A stretch of 64,000 nucleotides of DNA from Pseudomonas sp. TCU-HL1 (GCF_001708505.1 NZ_CP015992.1:3782001-3846000), one strand, 5' to 3'. Positions 1-9,542 are shown, counted from the first letter of the stretch. The notes: generated from the sequence alone by a model not told the origin. Program-made: numbers and translations.

Positions 1-60
1 TGGGGCGCCCCCTTCCGGCCTACCCGCTGGAAAAATGGCGGCCAGCCGACAGATGACCTC

Positions 61-220
61 AAATATTTATGACAACATATTGATATTTATTTTGAGCAAT
101 CTTAGGTTTTACACACTCACCAACTGACCGCACAAACCAAAGACACCGTGAATCCTGCGAGATAACGCTCGTAGCAGGACGACTCATGGCTACCAACAAA
201 AACAAGTAAAGGTAAACACC
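61..220 (+). promoter_or_regulatory. AT-rich leader upstream of the porin gene
   Basis: This stretch is far richer in A and T than the flanking DNA, especially at 61-110, which fits a promoter region for the porin gene. A short hairpin (arms TCCTGC at 156-161 and GCAGGA at about 176-181) lies in the leader. An AAAGG ribosome-binding site sits just before the ATG at 221. No hexamers could be assigned with confidence. I see no gene in 1-220. Confidence 0.35.
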
Positions 221-1483
221 ATGCACATTGATCGTCGAATTCAACTCAACGTACTAGCCCTGCTCGGACTCGCGCCTCTCGCGGCCCAGGCCGGTTTCAT
301 CGAAGACAGCCAGTTGAGTCTGGAAACCCGCAATTTCTACATGAACCGCGACTACCGCGACGCCGACAAGCCAGACACCCCGCGCTTTCGCGGCGAGCCC
401 AAGGCCAAGGCCGAGGAGTGGGCCCAGGGATTCATGCTGCGCTACAGCTCCGGCTTCACCGAGGGCACCTTCGGGCTGGGCGTCGACGGCCTGGGGCTGC
501 TGGGGGTGAAACTGGACTCCGGGCGCGGTACCAGCGGCACCGGTGCCCTGCAGGTACAACGCGACGGCGAGGTGTCCGACGAGTTTTCGTTCTTCGGCCC
601 GACCGCCAAGGCGCGGCTGGGCAAATCCGTGCTCACGGTGGGCACCCATGCCCCCACCCTGCCCATTGCCTTCCGCAATGACACCCGACTGCTGCCGCAG
701 ACCTTCCAGGGCGCGCAGATCGTCTCCAGCGACCTTGACAAGCTCACCCTCACCGCTGGCCAGTTCCGCGCCACGCGCCTGCGCAACTCCAGCGACTACG
801 AGGACATGAACATGTTCGCCGACGGTGCTGTCGGCGGCGTGGCCAGCGACCGTTTCAACTACGCCGGCGCCACCTGGGCGCCCTCCTCCAGCCTGACGAC
901 CACCTACTATCAGGCCGAGCTGAAGGACAACTACCGGCAGCACTACGCCAACCTGCTGCATGCATTGCCAATGGCCGAGGGGCTAAGCCTGAAGTCTGAC
1001 ATCCGCTATTTCCGCAGCACGGACGAAGGCCGCACCACGGTGGACAACCGCAACCTCGGGGCCATGTTCACCCTCATGTACCGAGGCCATGCTCTGGGCT
1101 TCGCCTACCAGGACCAGAGGGGCGACACCGGCCAGCCCTTCATCGCCGGCGGCACCGACCCCTGGACGCTGAACACCGTCACCTACCACCACTTCCTGCG
1201 CGCTCGCGAGGACTCCTGGCAGCTGCGCTACGACTACGACTTCGCGGCCATGGGCATCCCCGGTCTGTCGCTGATGACCCGCTACGTCTCCGGCGACAAC
1301 TTCGAGATCGGCGGACAGGACGCGCGGGAATGGGAGCGCAACACGGACATCGCGTACGTGGTGCAAGGCGGGCCGCTCAAGGGCCTCAGCCTGCGCTGGC
1401 GCAACGTCACCTACCGTGGCAGCCACACCACGGACATCGACGAGAACCGCTTCATCGTCGGATACACCTTCAAGTTCTGGTAA
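221..1483 (+). CDS. OprD-family outer-membrane porin
   Basis: Predicted substrate-specific porin of 420 aa, the usual OprD-family length (about 410-450). Residues 1-24 look like a Sec signal peptide (basic MHIDRR start, hydrophobic core, AQA cleavage site), and the mature protein begins GFIEDSQLSLETRNFYMNRD, the typical OprD start. Alternating beta-strand patterns run throughout and the protein ends in the aromatic FKFW expected for outer-membrane insertion. The family takes up basic amino acids, peptides or aromatic acids; the substrate cannot be read from the sequence. The nitroreductase and TetR genes follow on the same strand with short gaps, so the three may share a transcript. Confidence 0.88.
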   Translation: MHIDRRIQLNVLALLGLAPLAAQAGFIEDSQLSLETRNFYMNRDYRDADKPDTPRFRGEPKAKAEEWAQGFMLRYSSGFTEGTFGLGVDGLGLLGVKLDSGRGTSGTGALQVQRDGEVSDEFSFFGPTAKARLGKSVLTVGTHAPTLPIAFRNDTRLLPQTFQGAQIVSSDLDKLTLTAGQFRATRLRNSSDYEDMNMFADGAVGGVASDRFNYAGATWAPSSSLTTTYYQAELKDNYRQHYANLLHALPMAEGLSLKSDIRYFRSTDEGRTTVDNRNLGAMFTLMYRGHALGFAYQDQRGDTGQPFIAGGTDPWTLNTVTYHHFLRAREDSWQLRYDYDFAAMGIPGLSLMTRYVSGDNFEIGGQDAREWERNTDIAYVVQGGPLKGLSLRWRNVTYRGSHTTDIDENRFIVGYTFKFW

Positions 1484-1501
1484 GCACCCGGGAGAGCCAG
1501 C

Positions 1502-2186
1502 ATGCATGTCGACGCCGCCATCCGTTCACGCAAATCCGTCCGCCGCTTCCAGCCCTGGCCGGTGCCGCAACACACCATCCGGCAACTGCTGGAACTGGCA
1601 GCGCGCGCCCAGCGGGAACAACATCCAGCCCTGGCAGGTGCATGTTGTCACCGGAGCGAAGAAGCAGGCGCTGTGCGAGGCGATTCTCCAGCAGGCGCAG
1701 GCCGGCGATCCGGGTGAAGCGGAATACCGCTACTACCCGGACCAGTGGCGCGAACCTTATCTGGCACGGCGCCGAGAGGTGGGCTTCGGCCTTTACCAGG
1801 CGCTGGGCATCGACCGCCATGACCTCGACGCGCGCCGCCAGCAGGAACTCTGCAACTACAGCTTCTTTGACGCACCCGTTGGCCTGCTGATCAGCCTGGA
1901 CCGACGCCTGAACACCGGCAGCTACCTGAATCTCGGCATGTTCATCCAGACCTTCATGCTCGCCGCCCGCGGCAAGGGGCTGCACACCTGTGCGCAAGCG
2001 GCATTTTCCTGGTATCACGAAGTGGTCCGCCAGCATGTCCCGCTGCCGCCAGAGCATATCCTGGTCTGTGGCATCGCTCTCGGCCACGCGGATACCGAAG
2101 CGGCCGCGAATGCATTTGCCACGGCCCGCGAACCGGTGTCGACCTTCGCTTCCTTCCACGGTTTCGAATCCATTAGCCAAGCCTGA
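1502..2186 (+). pseudogene. Nitroreductase-family gene with a frameshift
   Basis: The reading frame opens at ATG 1502 with MHVDAAIRSRKSVRRFQPWP, a typical nitroreductase FMN-binding start, up to LLELAARA. The rest of the family pattern (PSGNNIQPWQVHVV, then GLYQALGI, YLNLGMFIQTFMLAARGKGL and a C-terminal ALGHAD) is in another frame that runs to the stop at 2184-2186. The frame switch is at about 1603-1611, equivalent to one extra or two missing bases in a GC-rich run. If intact the product would be an about 228-aa flavin-dependent nitroreductase or oxidoreductase. The change could be true inactivation or a sequencing error, because both halves are otherwise well preserved. The TetR gene begins 16 bp downstream. 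Confidence 0.8.
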
Positions 2187-2202
2187 GCGCTGGAAAGATC
2201 CC

Positions 2203-2811
2203 ATGTCCGCTGACACCGAGCACGTCATCCGCCAGGCCGCCATTGAACTGATCGCCTGCCAAGGCTACGAGGCGATGACCCTGCGTGGGCTCGCCGCCCA
2301 CGCCGGAGTGAACGCAAGCACCCTGTATCTATACTTCAAGGGCAAACAAGAACTGCTGGCCAGCCTAGTACTGGACTATTACGAAGACCTCCTCGATGCC
2401 TGGCTGGAAACGAAGCCGACCGCCGTCCCCGCTAGGAACGCGTGGTCGGCGTTTGTCGGTTTCCATGTCGGCCGGCACTTGAGCAACCGCCAGTTGGGCC
2501 TGCTGGGAAACCTGGAGATCCGCTGCCTGGATGGAGCCGGCCTACAGAACGTGAAACGCGCACGTCGCCGTTATCTGGAGGAAATCCAGACGCTCATCCG
2601 GCAAGGCGTCGCAGAGGGAGTTTTCGAATGCCCGGAGCCCAAATTGTCCGCCAACATTCTCTTCAATCTTCTGACCCACGCCTGCGCCTGGTATCGGGAC
2701 GAAGGCCGCCTCTCCCGGGAGGAAATAAGCGTGCATTATCAGGCACTGACCTCAAGGATGCTGGCACCGGCAGCAATTGAACCCGGAACCAGTAGCAATG
2801 GCTGCTCCTGA
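2203..2811 (+). CDS. TetR/AcrR-family transcriptional regulator
   Basis: A 202-aa protein with an N-terminal helix-turn-helix (residues about 5-52: VIRQAAIELIACQGYEAMT, then LAAHAGVNASTLYLYFKGKQ), the canonical TetR recognition helix ending in YxYFxxK. The C-terminal two thirds is the variable ligand-binding and dimer domain. I chose ATG 2203 because the DNA-binding domain begins there; longer upstream reading overlaps the nitroreductase gene. It lies just after the frameshifted nitroreductase and may control that gene, itself or the porin. The ligand is unknown. Confidence 0.88.
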   Translation: MSADTEHVIRQAAIELIACQGYEAMTLRGLAAHAGVNASTLYLYFKGKQELLASLVLDYYEDLLDAWLETKPTAVPARNAWSAFVGFHVGRHLSNRQLGLLGNLEIRCLDGAGLQNVKRARRRYLEEIQTLIRQGVAEGVFECPEPKLSANILFNLLTHACAWYRDEGRLSREEISVHYQALTSRMLAPAAIEPGTSSNGCS

Positions 2812-2943
2812 CTTTGGTACCTTGAGGACCAGACAGAAGGTGCGAGCCACACCCAACTATGAGAGGGCCCACTCCATCACTTTGGGGAAGAGAAGCCATC
2901 CCCCAATGCCGCTTCTGGCCCCTCGAAAAGGCAGCTATCGGCC

Positions 2944-4467
2944 CAGGCTGTGTGAAAACGTCGTCCTCGCCTAGAGTTGCTGAAGCAACGTCAGCGGGGG
3001 CGACGTATGAAGCGATTCATCGAGGAGGCAAGCCGGACGCATGTCAGTTTGCTGCCCGAATGCCTGGAGGATTTCGTCGCCGAAGACAACCCGATCCGGG
3101 TGGTCGAAGCCTTCGTCGAGCAACTCGACCTGGTGACCCTGGAATTCGATGGGGTGGCGCCGGCGGCAACCGGTCGGCCGTCCTACCATCCCGCGGTGCT
3201 GCTGAAGATCTACCTCTACGGTTACCTCAACCGCATCCAGTCCAGCCGACGCCTGGAGCGTGAATGTCAGCGCAACCTCGAACTGATGTGGCTGACCGGA
3301 CGACTCGCGCCAGACTTCAAAACCATCGCCGACTTCCGCCGTGACAATGGTAAAGCCATCCGCAACGTCTGCCGGCAGTTCGTCGTGCTCTGTCGTCAAC
3401 TCGACCTGTTCTCGCAGTCGCTGGTGGCCATCGACGGCAGCAAGTTCAAAGCCGTCAACAACCGTGATCGCAACTTCACTCCGGGCAAGATCCGCGCCCG
3501 CATGGAGCAGATCGAGAGAAGCATCGAGCGCTACTTGGCGGCAATGGATACCGCCGACCGGACGCAATCCGATGTCGCCGAAGCCAAGGCCAGCCGCCTG
3601 CAGGACAAGCTCGAAAAGCTCAAGCAGCAGATGCAGGCACTCAAGGAAATGGAGCAGCAGTTGCGTGAAGCACCGGACGGGCAGGTCTCGCTGACCGATC
3701 CAGATGCGCGATCCATGGCCACCCGTGGCAGAGGCACCGGCGTGGTCGGCTACAACGTGCAGACGGCCGTCGATACTCAGCATCACCTCATCGTCGCCCA
3801 TGAGGTCACCAATGTCGGCCATGATCGCTCCGCACTGGCGACAATGGCCGAGCAGGCGCGTAGCGCCATCGGGGTTGAAGGCCTTACCGTCGTCGCCGAC
3901 CGTGGTTATTTCAAGGGCGAAGAAATACTTGCTTGCGACCAATCTGGCATCACCGCCTATGTCCCTAAGCCGCTGACATCCAATAGCAAGGCAGATGGGC
4001 GCTTCGGCAAGCAGGATTTTGTGTATGTGCCGGAGAAGAATGAGTACCGCTGTCCCGCGGGGCAGAGCCTGATCTATCGCTACACGAATCTCGAGGCCGG
4101 CCTGACGACACATGCGTACTGGAGCTCGAACTGCAAGCAATGTGCAATCCGATCGCAATGCACCAGTGAGCCATTCAGGCGAGTTCGACGCTGGGAGCAC
4201 GAGGACGTCATCAATGCCATGCAGCATCGCCTCGATCATCAACCAGAGATGACGGGCATCCGCCGCCAGACCGTCGAGCACCCGTTTGGCACGCTCAAGC
4301 ACTGGATGGGCGCGACGCACTTCCTGACCAAAACGCTACCCCGAGTGAGCACGGAGATGAGCCTGCATGTGCTCGCTTACAACCTCAAACGGTTGATGAG
4401 CATCATGGGCATCCGCGGAGCGGTGGCGGCCTTGCAGTCCTGAGGAGGACTTTTTTCACGTTCATTG
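2944..4467 (+). mobile_element. IS1182-family-like insertion sequence
   Basis: Imperfect terminal repeats flank the transposase gene: the left end contains TGTGTGAAAACGTCGTCCTC (from about 2950) and the right end, read on the minus strand, contains CGTGAAAAAAGTCCTCCTC (about 4442-4460). The left end resembles the ends of the related element at 30935-31973 (GTGTGAAAAC). Ends are placed to within a few bases and no clear target duplication was found. The element abuts the IS21-type element that begins at 4508. Confidence 0.7.
3007..4443 (+). CDS. IS1182-family transposase
   Basis: A full-length transposase of about 478 aa from ATG 3007; an in-frame start at 2977 would add ten residues. The N-terminal DUF772-type domain is clear (FVAEDNPIRVVEAFVEQLDL, GRPSYHPAVLLKIYLYGYLN, ECQRNLELMWLTGRLAPDFK), followed by AIDGSKFKAVNN, a charged coiled-coil stretch at about residues 160-225, and the DDE-type core (GYNVQTAVDTQHHLIVAHEV, VVADRGYFKGEE). 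A Cys-rich zinc-ribbon-like part (CPAG, CKQCAIRSQC) precedes the C-terminal RRQTVEHPFGTLKHWMG with the last acidic residue. No stops or shifts, so it may still be active. Confidence 0.92.
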   Translation: MKRFIEEASRTHVSLLPECLEDFVAEDNPIRVVEAFVEQLDLVTLEFDGVAPAATGRPSYHPAVLLKIYLYGYLNRIQSSRRLERECQRNLELMWLTGRLAPDFKTIADFRRDNGKAIRNVCRQFVVLCRQLDLFSQSLVAIDGSKFKAVNNRDRNFTPGKIRARMEQIERSIERYLAAMDTADRTQSDVAEAKASRLQDKLEKLKQQMQALKEMEQQLREAPDGQVSLTDPDARSMATRGRGTGVVGYNVQTAVDTQHHLIVAHEVTNVGHDRSALATMAEQARSAIGVEGLTVVADRGYFKGEEILACDQSGITAYVPKPLTSNSKADGRFGKQDFVYVPEKNEYRCPAGQSLIYRYTNLEAGLTTHAYWSSNCKQCAIRSQCTSEPFRRVRRWEHEDVINAMQHRLDHQPEMTGIRRQTVEHPFGTLKHWMGATHFLTKTLPRVSTEMSLHVLAYNLKRLMSIMGIRGAVAALQS

Positions 4468-4672
4468 CCGTCTCCCGATGCCATCGGAGACCTCTGAGAC
4501 CTACTACTGTTGCCGCTGACCGAAAACTGACCCAGTAAAGCCCGTTGTGCTGACTGAAAACTGACCCAGGTGTTCCACTGCACCTGCTCAATTTTTGAGC
4601 AGGAGAACACAGGGTGATCAGCATGGAAATGATGGGCAAAATTCGGCGGATGTACTTTCGCGACAAGCTGTC

Positions 4673-4770
4673 TGCGGATTCCACGCTATCCGGCCACCCA
4701 GTCCAGGCTTATCCGGCCGGGCACTCCACGCACATCCGGCCACCTGTTCCACGCACATCCGGCCGGGCAG
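4673..4770. repeat. Left-end repeats of inner IS21
   Basis: Units of the form TCCACGCACATCCGGCCA(C/G) recur about four times with variation. The same motif appears in reverse complement at the right end. In IS21-family elements such subterminal repeats are thought to be transposase-binding sites. Confidence 0.8.
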
Positions 4771-4800
4771 TCGGAGCGCAGCGACGCAGGGCTGGCATTG

Positions 4801-5556
4801 TTAGTCTGAGGCGCCCAGCGCCGTCAATTTCTTCGCCCGCTTACGCATCGATTCGCCCTTGAGATTGATCCGATACGCGTTGTGCACCAGGCGGTCGAGG
4901 ATGGCGTCGGCCAGGGTCGGATCGCCGATCAGTTCGTGCCAGTTGTCCACCGGCATTTGGCTGGTCACGATGGTCGAGCGCTGGCCGTAGCGGTCGTCCA
5001 GCAACTCCAGCATGTCGCGACGCTGTTCGGCGGTAAAGGGAGCCAGGCCCCAGTCATCGAGGATCAGCAGGTCGGTCTTGGCGTAGCTGCTCATCAGCTT
5101 GGCGAAGCGCCCGTCACCGTGGGCCAGGCCCAGTTCTTCCAGCAAGCGCGGCAGGCGCAGGTATCGCACGCGGTAGCCGTCCCGGCAGGCCTGGTGGGCC
5201 AGGGCGCAGGCCAGCCAGGTTTTGCCGACACCGGTGGGGCCGCCGATGATCAGGTTAAGGCCGTCGCGTAGCCACTGGCCGCTGCTCAGTTGCAGGATCA
5301 GCGCCTTGTCGAGCCCGCGTGGACTGCGGTAGTCGAGGTCTTCGAGGCAGGCGTTGTGGCGCAGCCTGGCCTGACGCAGGCGGCTGCTCAGGCGCTTGTC
5401 GTCGCGCTCGGTCAACTCGCGGTCGACCAGCAGGCCGAGCCGTTCCTCGAAGCTCAGGCTGTCGATATCAGGCGTTTTCAATTGCTCGGCGAGGGCCTTG
5501 AGCATGCCGTGCAGGCGCAGGGTCTGGAGCTTGTCCAAGGTCGGATGGGGCAGCAT
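4801..5556 (-). CDS. istB: IstB ATP-binding helper protein of inner IS21
   Basis: A 251-aa AAA+ ATPase that assists IstA in target selection. From ATG 5556 (AAGGA upstream) the protein starts MLPHPTLDKLQTLRLHGMLK; a longer reading overlaps istA without resembling the family. Walker A is GGPTGVGKT, followed by Walker B LLILDDWGLAP, then sensor and arginine-finger regions (STIVTSQMP, DAILDRLVHNA). The C-terminus LKGESMRKR is typical of IstB. It begins 17 bp after the istA stop on the minus strand, consistent with coupled expression. Intact. Confidence 0.93.
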   Translation of the reverse strand: MLPHPTLDKLQTLRLHGMLKALAEQLKTPDIDSLSFEERLGLLVDRELTERDDKRLSSRLRQARLRHNACLEDLDYRSPRGLDKALILQLSSGQWLRDGLNLIIGGPTGVGKTWLACALAHQACRDGYRVRYLRLPRLLEELGLAHGDGRFAKLMSSYAKTDLLILDDWGLAPFTAEQRRDMLELLDDRYGQRSTIVTSQMPVDNWHELIGDPTLADAILDRLVHNAYRINLKGESMRKRAKKLTALGASD

Positions 5557-5573
5557 GGTGGGATTCCTTGGGT

Positions 5574-7088
5574 TCAGTGGTAGTAGCCGGGGCCACGCAG
5601 GTTGGCGTGATCGTCCGGCAGCAGGGGCAGGTGCTGCTGGGCCAATGGCAGGTTTTCTAGGCCCTGGCGCAGGATCGACTCGAGGCTCTTGTAGCTGCAC
5701 GCACCGAGGCTGAGGGCGCGGCGGCAGGCCAACTCCAAGCGCGCCTCGCCATGGGTTTTACCGAGGCGCAGGATGCCCAGGCAGGCCCGGTAGCCATGAG
5801 TCGGATGGATGCGTCGTTCGAGGATGTACTGGATCACCCCGGCGGTGTGCGGGCCAGTCTGCTCGGCCCAGCGCACCAGCCGCTGCGGCGTCCACTCGGC
5901 ATGCTCGCGATGGCTTTGGGGCATGTGCTCGGTCTGCGTGCTGTGCCGGCCTTTGTGCAGCGAGCGCAGGTGGCTGGCCACCCGCTGGTTGGCGTGGAAG
6001 CACTCGACGGTACGCGCCGTTAGGCGCACCTCCAGTTGCTGCTTCACCAACTGGTAAGGCACCGAGTAGTAATGCCCCTCGACCTCGACGTGGTAGTCGA
6101 TGTGCACCCGGGCCTTCTTCCACTCGGCATAGATGTAGGGTTGCTCCGGTAGCGAGCGCAGCGCGGGTCGATCCAGGGCCTCAAAGGCCGATTGCCGGGA
6201 GCCTGGCAGCTTGCGAAACGGTCGCCGGTTGAGCCGCTCCAGCAGCGTTGCGATGGCCGTGTTGAGTTCATCCAGGGAGAAGAACTGGCGGTTCCTCAGC
6301 GCGGCGAGGATCCAGCGCTCGACCACCTGCACGCCGACTTCGGCCTTGGCCTTGTCGCGCGGCTTGCGCGCCCGCGCGGGCAGCACCGCCACGCCATAGT
6401 GCTCGGCCAAGTCGCGGTAGCTGGGGTTGATGTCCGGCTCGTAGCGATGGGGCTTGCTCACCGCGCTGCGTAGGTTGTCCGGCACCACGATCTCGGGCAC
6501 CCCGCCGAGGAAGGCGAAACAGCGGGCATGGGAGCCCAGCCAGTCCGGCAGCCGCTGTGACCAGGTGGCTTCGGCGAAGGTGTAGCTGGAAGCGCCGAGC
6601 ACCGCGACGAACACCTGCGCCTGACGGATCTCGCCGCTGTGGCGGTCGATCACCGGTACCGTCTGCCCGGCGTAGTCGACGAACAGTTTCTCGCCGACGC
6701 GATGCTCCTGGCGCATCACCACATCCAGCTTGCCCTGCCAGGCCCGGTAGTGTTCGCAGAACCAGCTGTACTGAAAGCCCTGCGGCTGGCTCAGGCGGTA
6801 CTCCTGCCAGAGCAGCGCCAGGGTCACACCAGGTCGGCGCAGTTCGGCATGCACCCAGGCCCAGTCGGGCAGTGGCCGCTGCTCGCTGGGCACCACCGGA
6901 GGCGGTGGAAACAGCTGGCGTTCCAACTCGGCATCGGACAACGAACAGGGCCAGTTGAAGCCGCTGGCAGCAAAGCGGTTGAGGTAATCGCCGACGGTGG
7001 CGCGACCGATCTGCACGCTGACCGCAATCTGGCGAGCCGATAGTCCGACCTCGAATTTGAGGCGCAGTACTTCGCGAATCTTACGCAT
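5574..7088 (-). CDS. istA: IstA transposase of inner IS21
   Basis: A 504-aa transposase from ATG 7088 (GGAG about 9 bp upstream); an in-frame GTG at 7103 would add five residues. The N-terminus has a helix-turn-helix (LRLKFEVGLSARQIAVSVQI, GRATVGDYL). The integrase core includes KLFVDYAGQTVPVIDRHSGE, VPDNLRSAVSK and KPRDKAKAEVGVQVVERWIL, the last giving the expected final acidic residue. The C-terminal part has the Mu-transposase-like beta-barrel (YSVPYQLVKQQLEVRLTART). It is intact and lies in the opposite direction to the outer istA it interrupts. Confidence 0.92.
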   Translation of the reverse strand: MRKIREVLRLKFEVGLSARQIAVSVQIGRATVGDYLNRFAASGFNWPCSLSDAELERQLFPPPPVVPSEQRPLPDWAWVHAELRRPGVTLALLWQEYRLSQPQGFQYSWFCEHYRAWQGKLDVVMRQEHRVGEKLFVDYAGQTVPVIDRHSGEIRQAQVFVAVLGASSYTFAEATWSQRLPDWLGSHARCFAFLGGVPEIVVPDNLRSAVSKPHRYEPDINPSYRDLAEHYGVAVLPARARKPRDKAKAEVGVQVVERWILAALRNRQFFSLDELNTAIATLLERLNRRPFRKLPGSRQSAFEALDRPALRSLPEQPYIYAEWKKARVHIDYHVEVEGHYYSVPYQLVKQQLEVRLTARTVECFHANQRVASHLRSLHKGRHSTQTEHMPQSHREHAEWTPQRLVRWAEQTGPHTAGVIQYILERRIHPTHGYRACLGILRLGKTHGEARLELACRRALSLGACSYKSLESILRQGLENLPLAQQHLPLLPDDHANLRGPGYYH

Positions 7089-7173
7089 GGATAAACGCTC
7101 CACGACGACCTCTCTGCTTCGAAAAAGAGGCCGATGGTAGTGAAGAAATCCTGCGTGGCTGCCTGCCCAGGAG

Positions 7174-7292
7174 GGTGGCCGGATGGCCGTGGAATCAGTG
7201 GCCGGATGCGCGTGGAATGGGTGGCCGGATCACCGTGGAATCGGTGGCCGGATGCTCATGGAATGGGTGGCCGAATGGCCGTGGAATCCGCA
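7174..7292. repeat. Right-end repeats of inner IS21
   Basis: Five spaced copies of GGTGGCCGGAT-NN-CCGTGGAATC-type units (for example 7174, 7198, 7221, 7243, 7266) end in CGTGGAATCCGCA. They mirror the left-end repeats. The stretch is open in the + frame and fuses to the downstream part of the outer istA. Confidence 0.8.
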
Positions 7293-8741
7293 AGCTGTCC
7301 TTGCATGAGATAGCCAAGCGTACCGGGCTGTCGCGTAACACCATCCGAAAATGGGTCAGAGCACCTGAGTCAACGCAGCCGGTCTACCAGCGGCGGGCCG
7401 TGTTCAACAAGCTCAGCCCCTTTCACGAGACGTTGGAGCAGGCACTCCGGGCTGATGCCTTCAGGGCGAAGCAGAATCGCCGGAGCGCCAAGGCGTTGCT
7501 GTTGATGATCCGGGCTGAAGGGTATGACGGCGGCTATAGCCAGCTCACCGCCTTCATCCGTCACTGGCGTGGTGAACAAGGCAAGGCGGTACGCGCCTTT
7601 GTGCCGTTGGCGTTCGCGCTGGGTGAGGCCTTTCAGTTTGATTGGAGCGAGGAAGGGATGCTGATTGGCGGCATCTTCCGACGCATCCAGGTCTCTCACA
7701 TGAAGCTGTGTGCCAGTCGTGCCTTCTGGTTGGTGGCCTACCCCAGCCAGGGACATGAAATGCTGTTCGATGCCCACACCCGCTCATTCGCCGCACTGGG
7801 CGGGGTACCCCGGCGCGGCATCTACGACAACATGAAGACGGCGGTCGACAAGGTCAGCAAGGGCAAAGGTCGGACGGTCAATGCCCGCTTCACAGTGATG
7901 TGTTCGCACTACCTGTTCGATCCCGACTTCTGCAACGTCGCTTCCGGCTGGGAAAAAGGCATCGTCGAAAAGAACGTGCAGGATAGCCGGCGCCGCATCT
8001 GGTTGGACGCCCGAGCCTGCACCTTTCACAGCTTCGAAGAGCTGAATGCCTGGCTCGCTCAGCGCTGTCGAGCATTGTGGGGCGAGTTGGTGCACCCGCA
8101 GTACAACGGGCTGACGGTGGCGGAAGTCCTGGAGTTGGAGCGGGTGGAAATGATGCCGATGCCCACCGCCTTCGATGGCTACGTCGAACGCACGGTTCGC
8201 GTCTCCAGCACCTGCCTGATCAGCGTGGCACGCAACCGCTATTCAGTCCCGTGTGAACGCGTTGGCCAGTGGGTCAGTAGCCGGCTCTATCCCGCTCGGA
8301 TCGTCGTGATGGCCGATGACGGCATGATTGCCAGTCATGAGCGCCTGTTTGATCGAGACCAGGTCAGCTATGACTGGCAGCACTACATCCCGCTGATCGA
8401 GCGCAAACCCGGTGCCTTGCGCAACGGCGCCCCGTTTGCTGATTTGCCTAAGCCATTGCGCCTGCTCAGGCAGGGGCTGAGGCGACACGCCCAGGGCGAT
8501 CGGATCATGACCCAGGTGCTGGCGGCTGTTCCCATTGCCGGCCTGGATGCCGTGCTGGTCGCCGTGGAACTGGTACTGCAATCCGGCAGCCTGAGTGCCG
8601 ATCACATCCTTAACGTCGTGGCCCGTTTGACGTCGACTGAAGCCCCGCCCTCGGTCGAGACCAGCCTGCCACTCAAGGTCGCCCCTGTCGCCAATACGGC
8701 GCGCTATGACCGACTGCGCAGCACCGATGAGGAGGTGCGCA

Positions 8742-9542
8742 ATGCGTGATCTGACCGACGAACTCAAAGGGCTGCGTTTGCATGGTATGGCCAACGCTTG
8801 GGCAGAGCTGGCCGCGCAAGGCGAATCCACCACGGCGTCATCCAAATGGTTGCTCGAACATCTGCTCGAACAGGAGCATGCCGACCGCGCCGTGCGCTCA
8901 GTGAGCCACCAGATGAACATGGCCAAGCTCCCCCTGCACCGCGACTTGGCTGGCTTCGACTTCAGTGCCTCCAGTGCCGACGCCAGGCTGGTCAAGGAAC
9001 TGTCCAGTTTGACGTTTACGGACACCGCGCAGAATGTGGTGTTCATCGGTGGCCCGGGGACGGGGAAAACGCACCTGGCGACGGCACTGGCCGTATCTGG
9101 CATCACACAGCACAACAAGCGGGTGCGCTTCTACTCCACGGTCGACCTGGTCAACCTGCTGGAGCGAGAAAAACACGAGGGCAAGGCGGGACGCATCACC
9201 CGGGGGCTGCTGCGAACGGATCTGGTGATCCTCGATGAGCTGGGGTATTTGCCCTTCAGCCAAAGCGGTGGCGCGCTGCTGTTTCACCTGCTCTCCAAGC
9301 TGTACGAGCACACCAGCGTGATCATCACCACCAACCTCAGCTTCGCCGAATGGTCGAGTGTGTTTGGTGACGCGAAGATGACCACGGCGCTGCTGGATCG
9401 GCTGACGCATCACTGTCACATCGTCGAAACCGGCAACGAATCCTACCGCTTGCAACACAGCAGTCTGGTTGCCCAGACCAAGATCCAGGCACGGGAGCGC
9501 AAGCGCACCGATGTCGTGGAGCCGGAGGACGATCCCTTTTGA
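8742..9542 (+). CDS. istB: IstB ATP-binding helper protein of outer IS21
   Basis: A 266-aa AAA+ ATPase starting MRDLTDELKGLRLHGMANAW, with a strong GAGGAGG ribosome site before ATG 8742. Walker A is GGPGTGKTHLA, Walker B is LVILDELGYLP, and the QSGGALLFHLLSKLYE motif is typical of IstB. It overlaps the end of istA by 8 bp (the istA TGA lies inside its start), the usual IS21 arrangement. The reading frame is intact although its partner istA is split, so this copy cannot transpose unless IstA is supplied elsewhere. Confidence 0.93.
   Translation: MRDLTDELKGLRLHGMANAWAELAAQGESTTASSKWLLEHLLEQEHADRAVRSVSHQMNMAKLPLHRDLAGFDFSASSADARLVKELSSLTFTDTAQNVVFIGGPGTGKTHLATALAVSGITQHNKRVRFYSTVDLVNLLEREKHEGKAGRITRGLLRTDLVILDELGYLPFSQSGGALLFHLLSKLYEHTSVIITTNLSFAEWSSVFGDAKMTTALLDRLTHHCHIVETGNESYRLQHSSLVAQTKIQARERKRTDVVEPEDDPF

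Larger units (their letters stand above)
4673..7292 (-). mobile_element. IS21-family element (inner)
   Basis: This 2620-bp element has matching inverted ends (TGCGGATTCCACG at 4673; CGTGGAATCCGCA ending at 7292) and is flanked by the 7-bp direct repeat AGCTGTC (4666-4672 and 7293-7299), which is the target duplication inside the outer istA gene. It encodes istA and istB on the minus strand. Its gene products are clearly different from those of the outer IS21, so this is one family member inserted in another and not a tandem duplication. Confidence 0.93.
4614..8749 (+). pseudogene. istA: IstA transposase of outer IS21, interrupted by inner IS21
   Basis: The gene starts at GTG 4614 (GGAG ribosome site 8 bp upstream) and runs to 4672, encoding about MISMEMMGKIRRMYFRDKL. 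It resumes at 7300 with LHEIAKRTGLSRNTIRKWVR, the helix-turn-helix, and ends at 8749. Joining 4614-4672 to 7300-8749 gives 1509 nt, an exact multiple of three (502 aa, normal for IstA). The downstream part has the retroviral-type integrase core (FQFDWSEEGMLIGG, GIYDNMKTAVDK, WEKGIVEKNVQDSRRRIW). Because the inner element's end stays open in frame, an alternative product beginning at 7175 could be made. The stop overlaps istB by 8 bp. Confidence 0.9.

Noticed and set aside
2971..4320. Long minus-strand reading frame (449 codons) across the IS1182 transposase
   Set aside because: It is the shadow of the real transposase gene; no family match, and its composition follows the opposite strand's codon bias.
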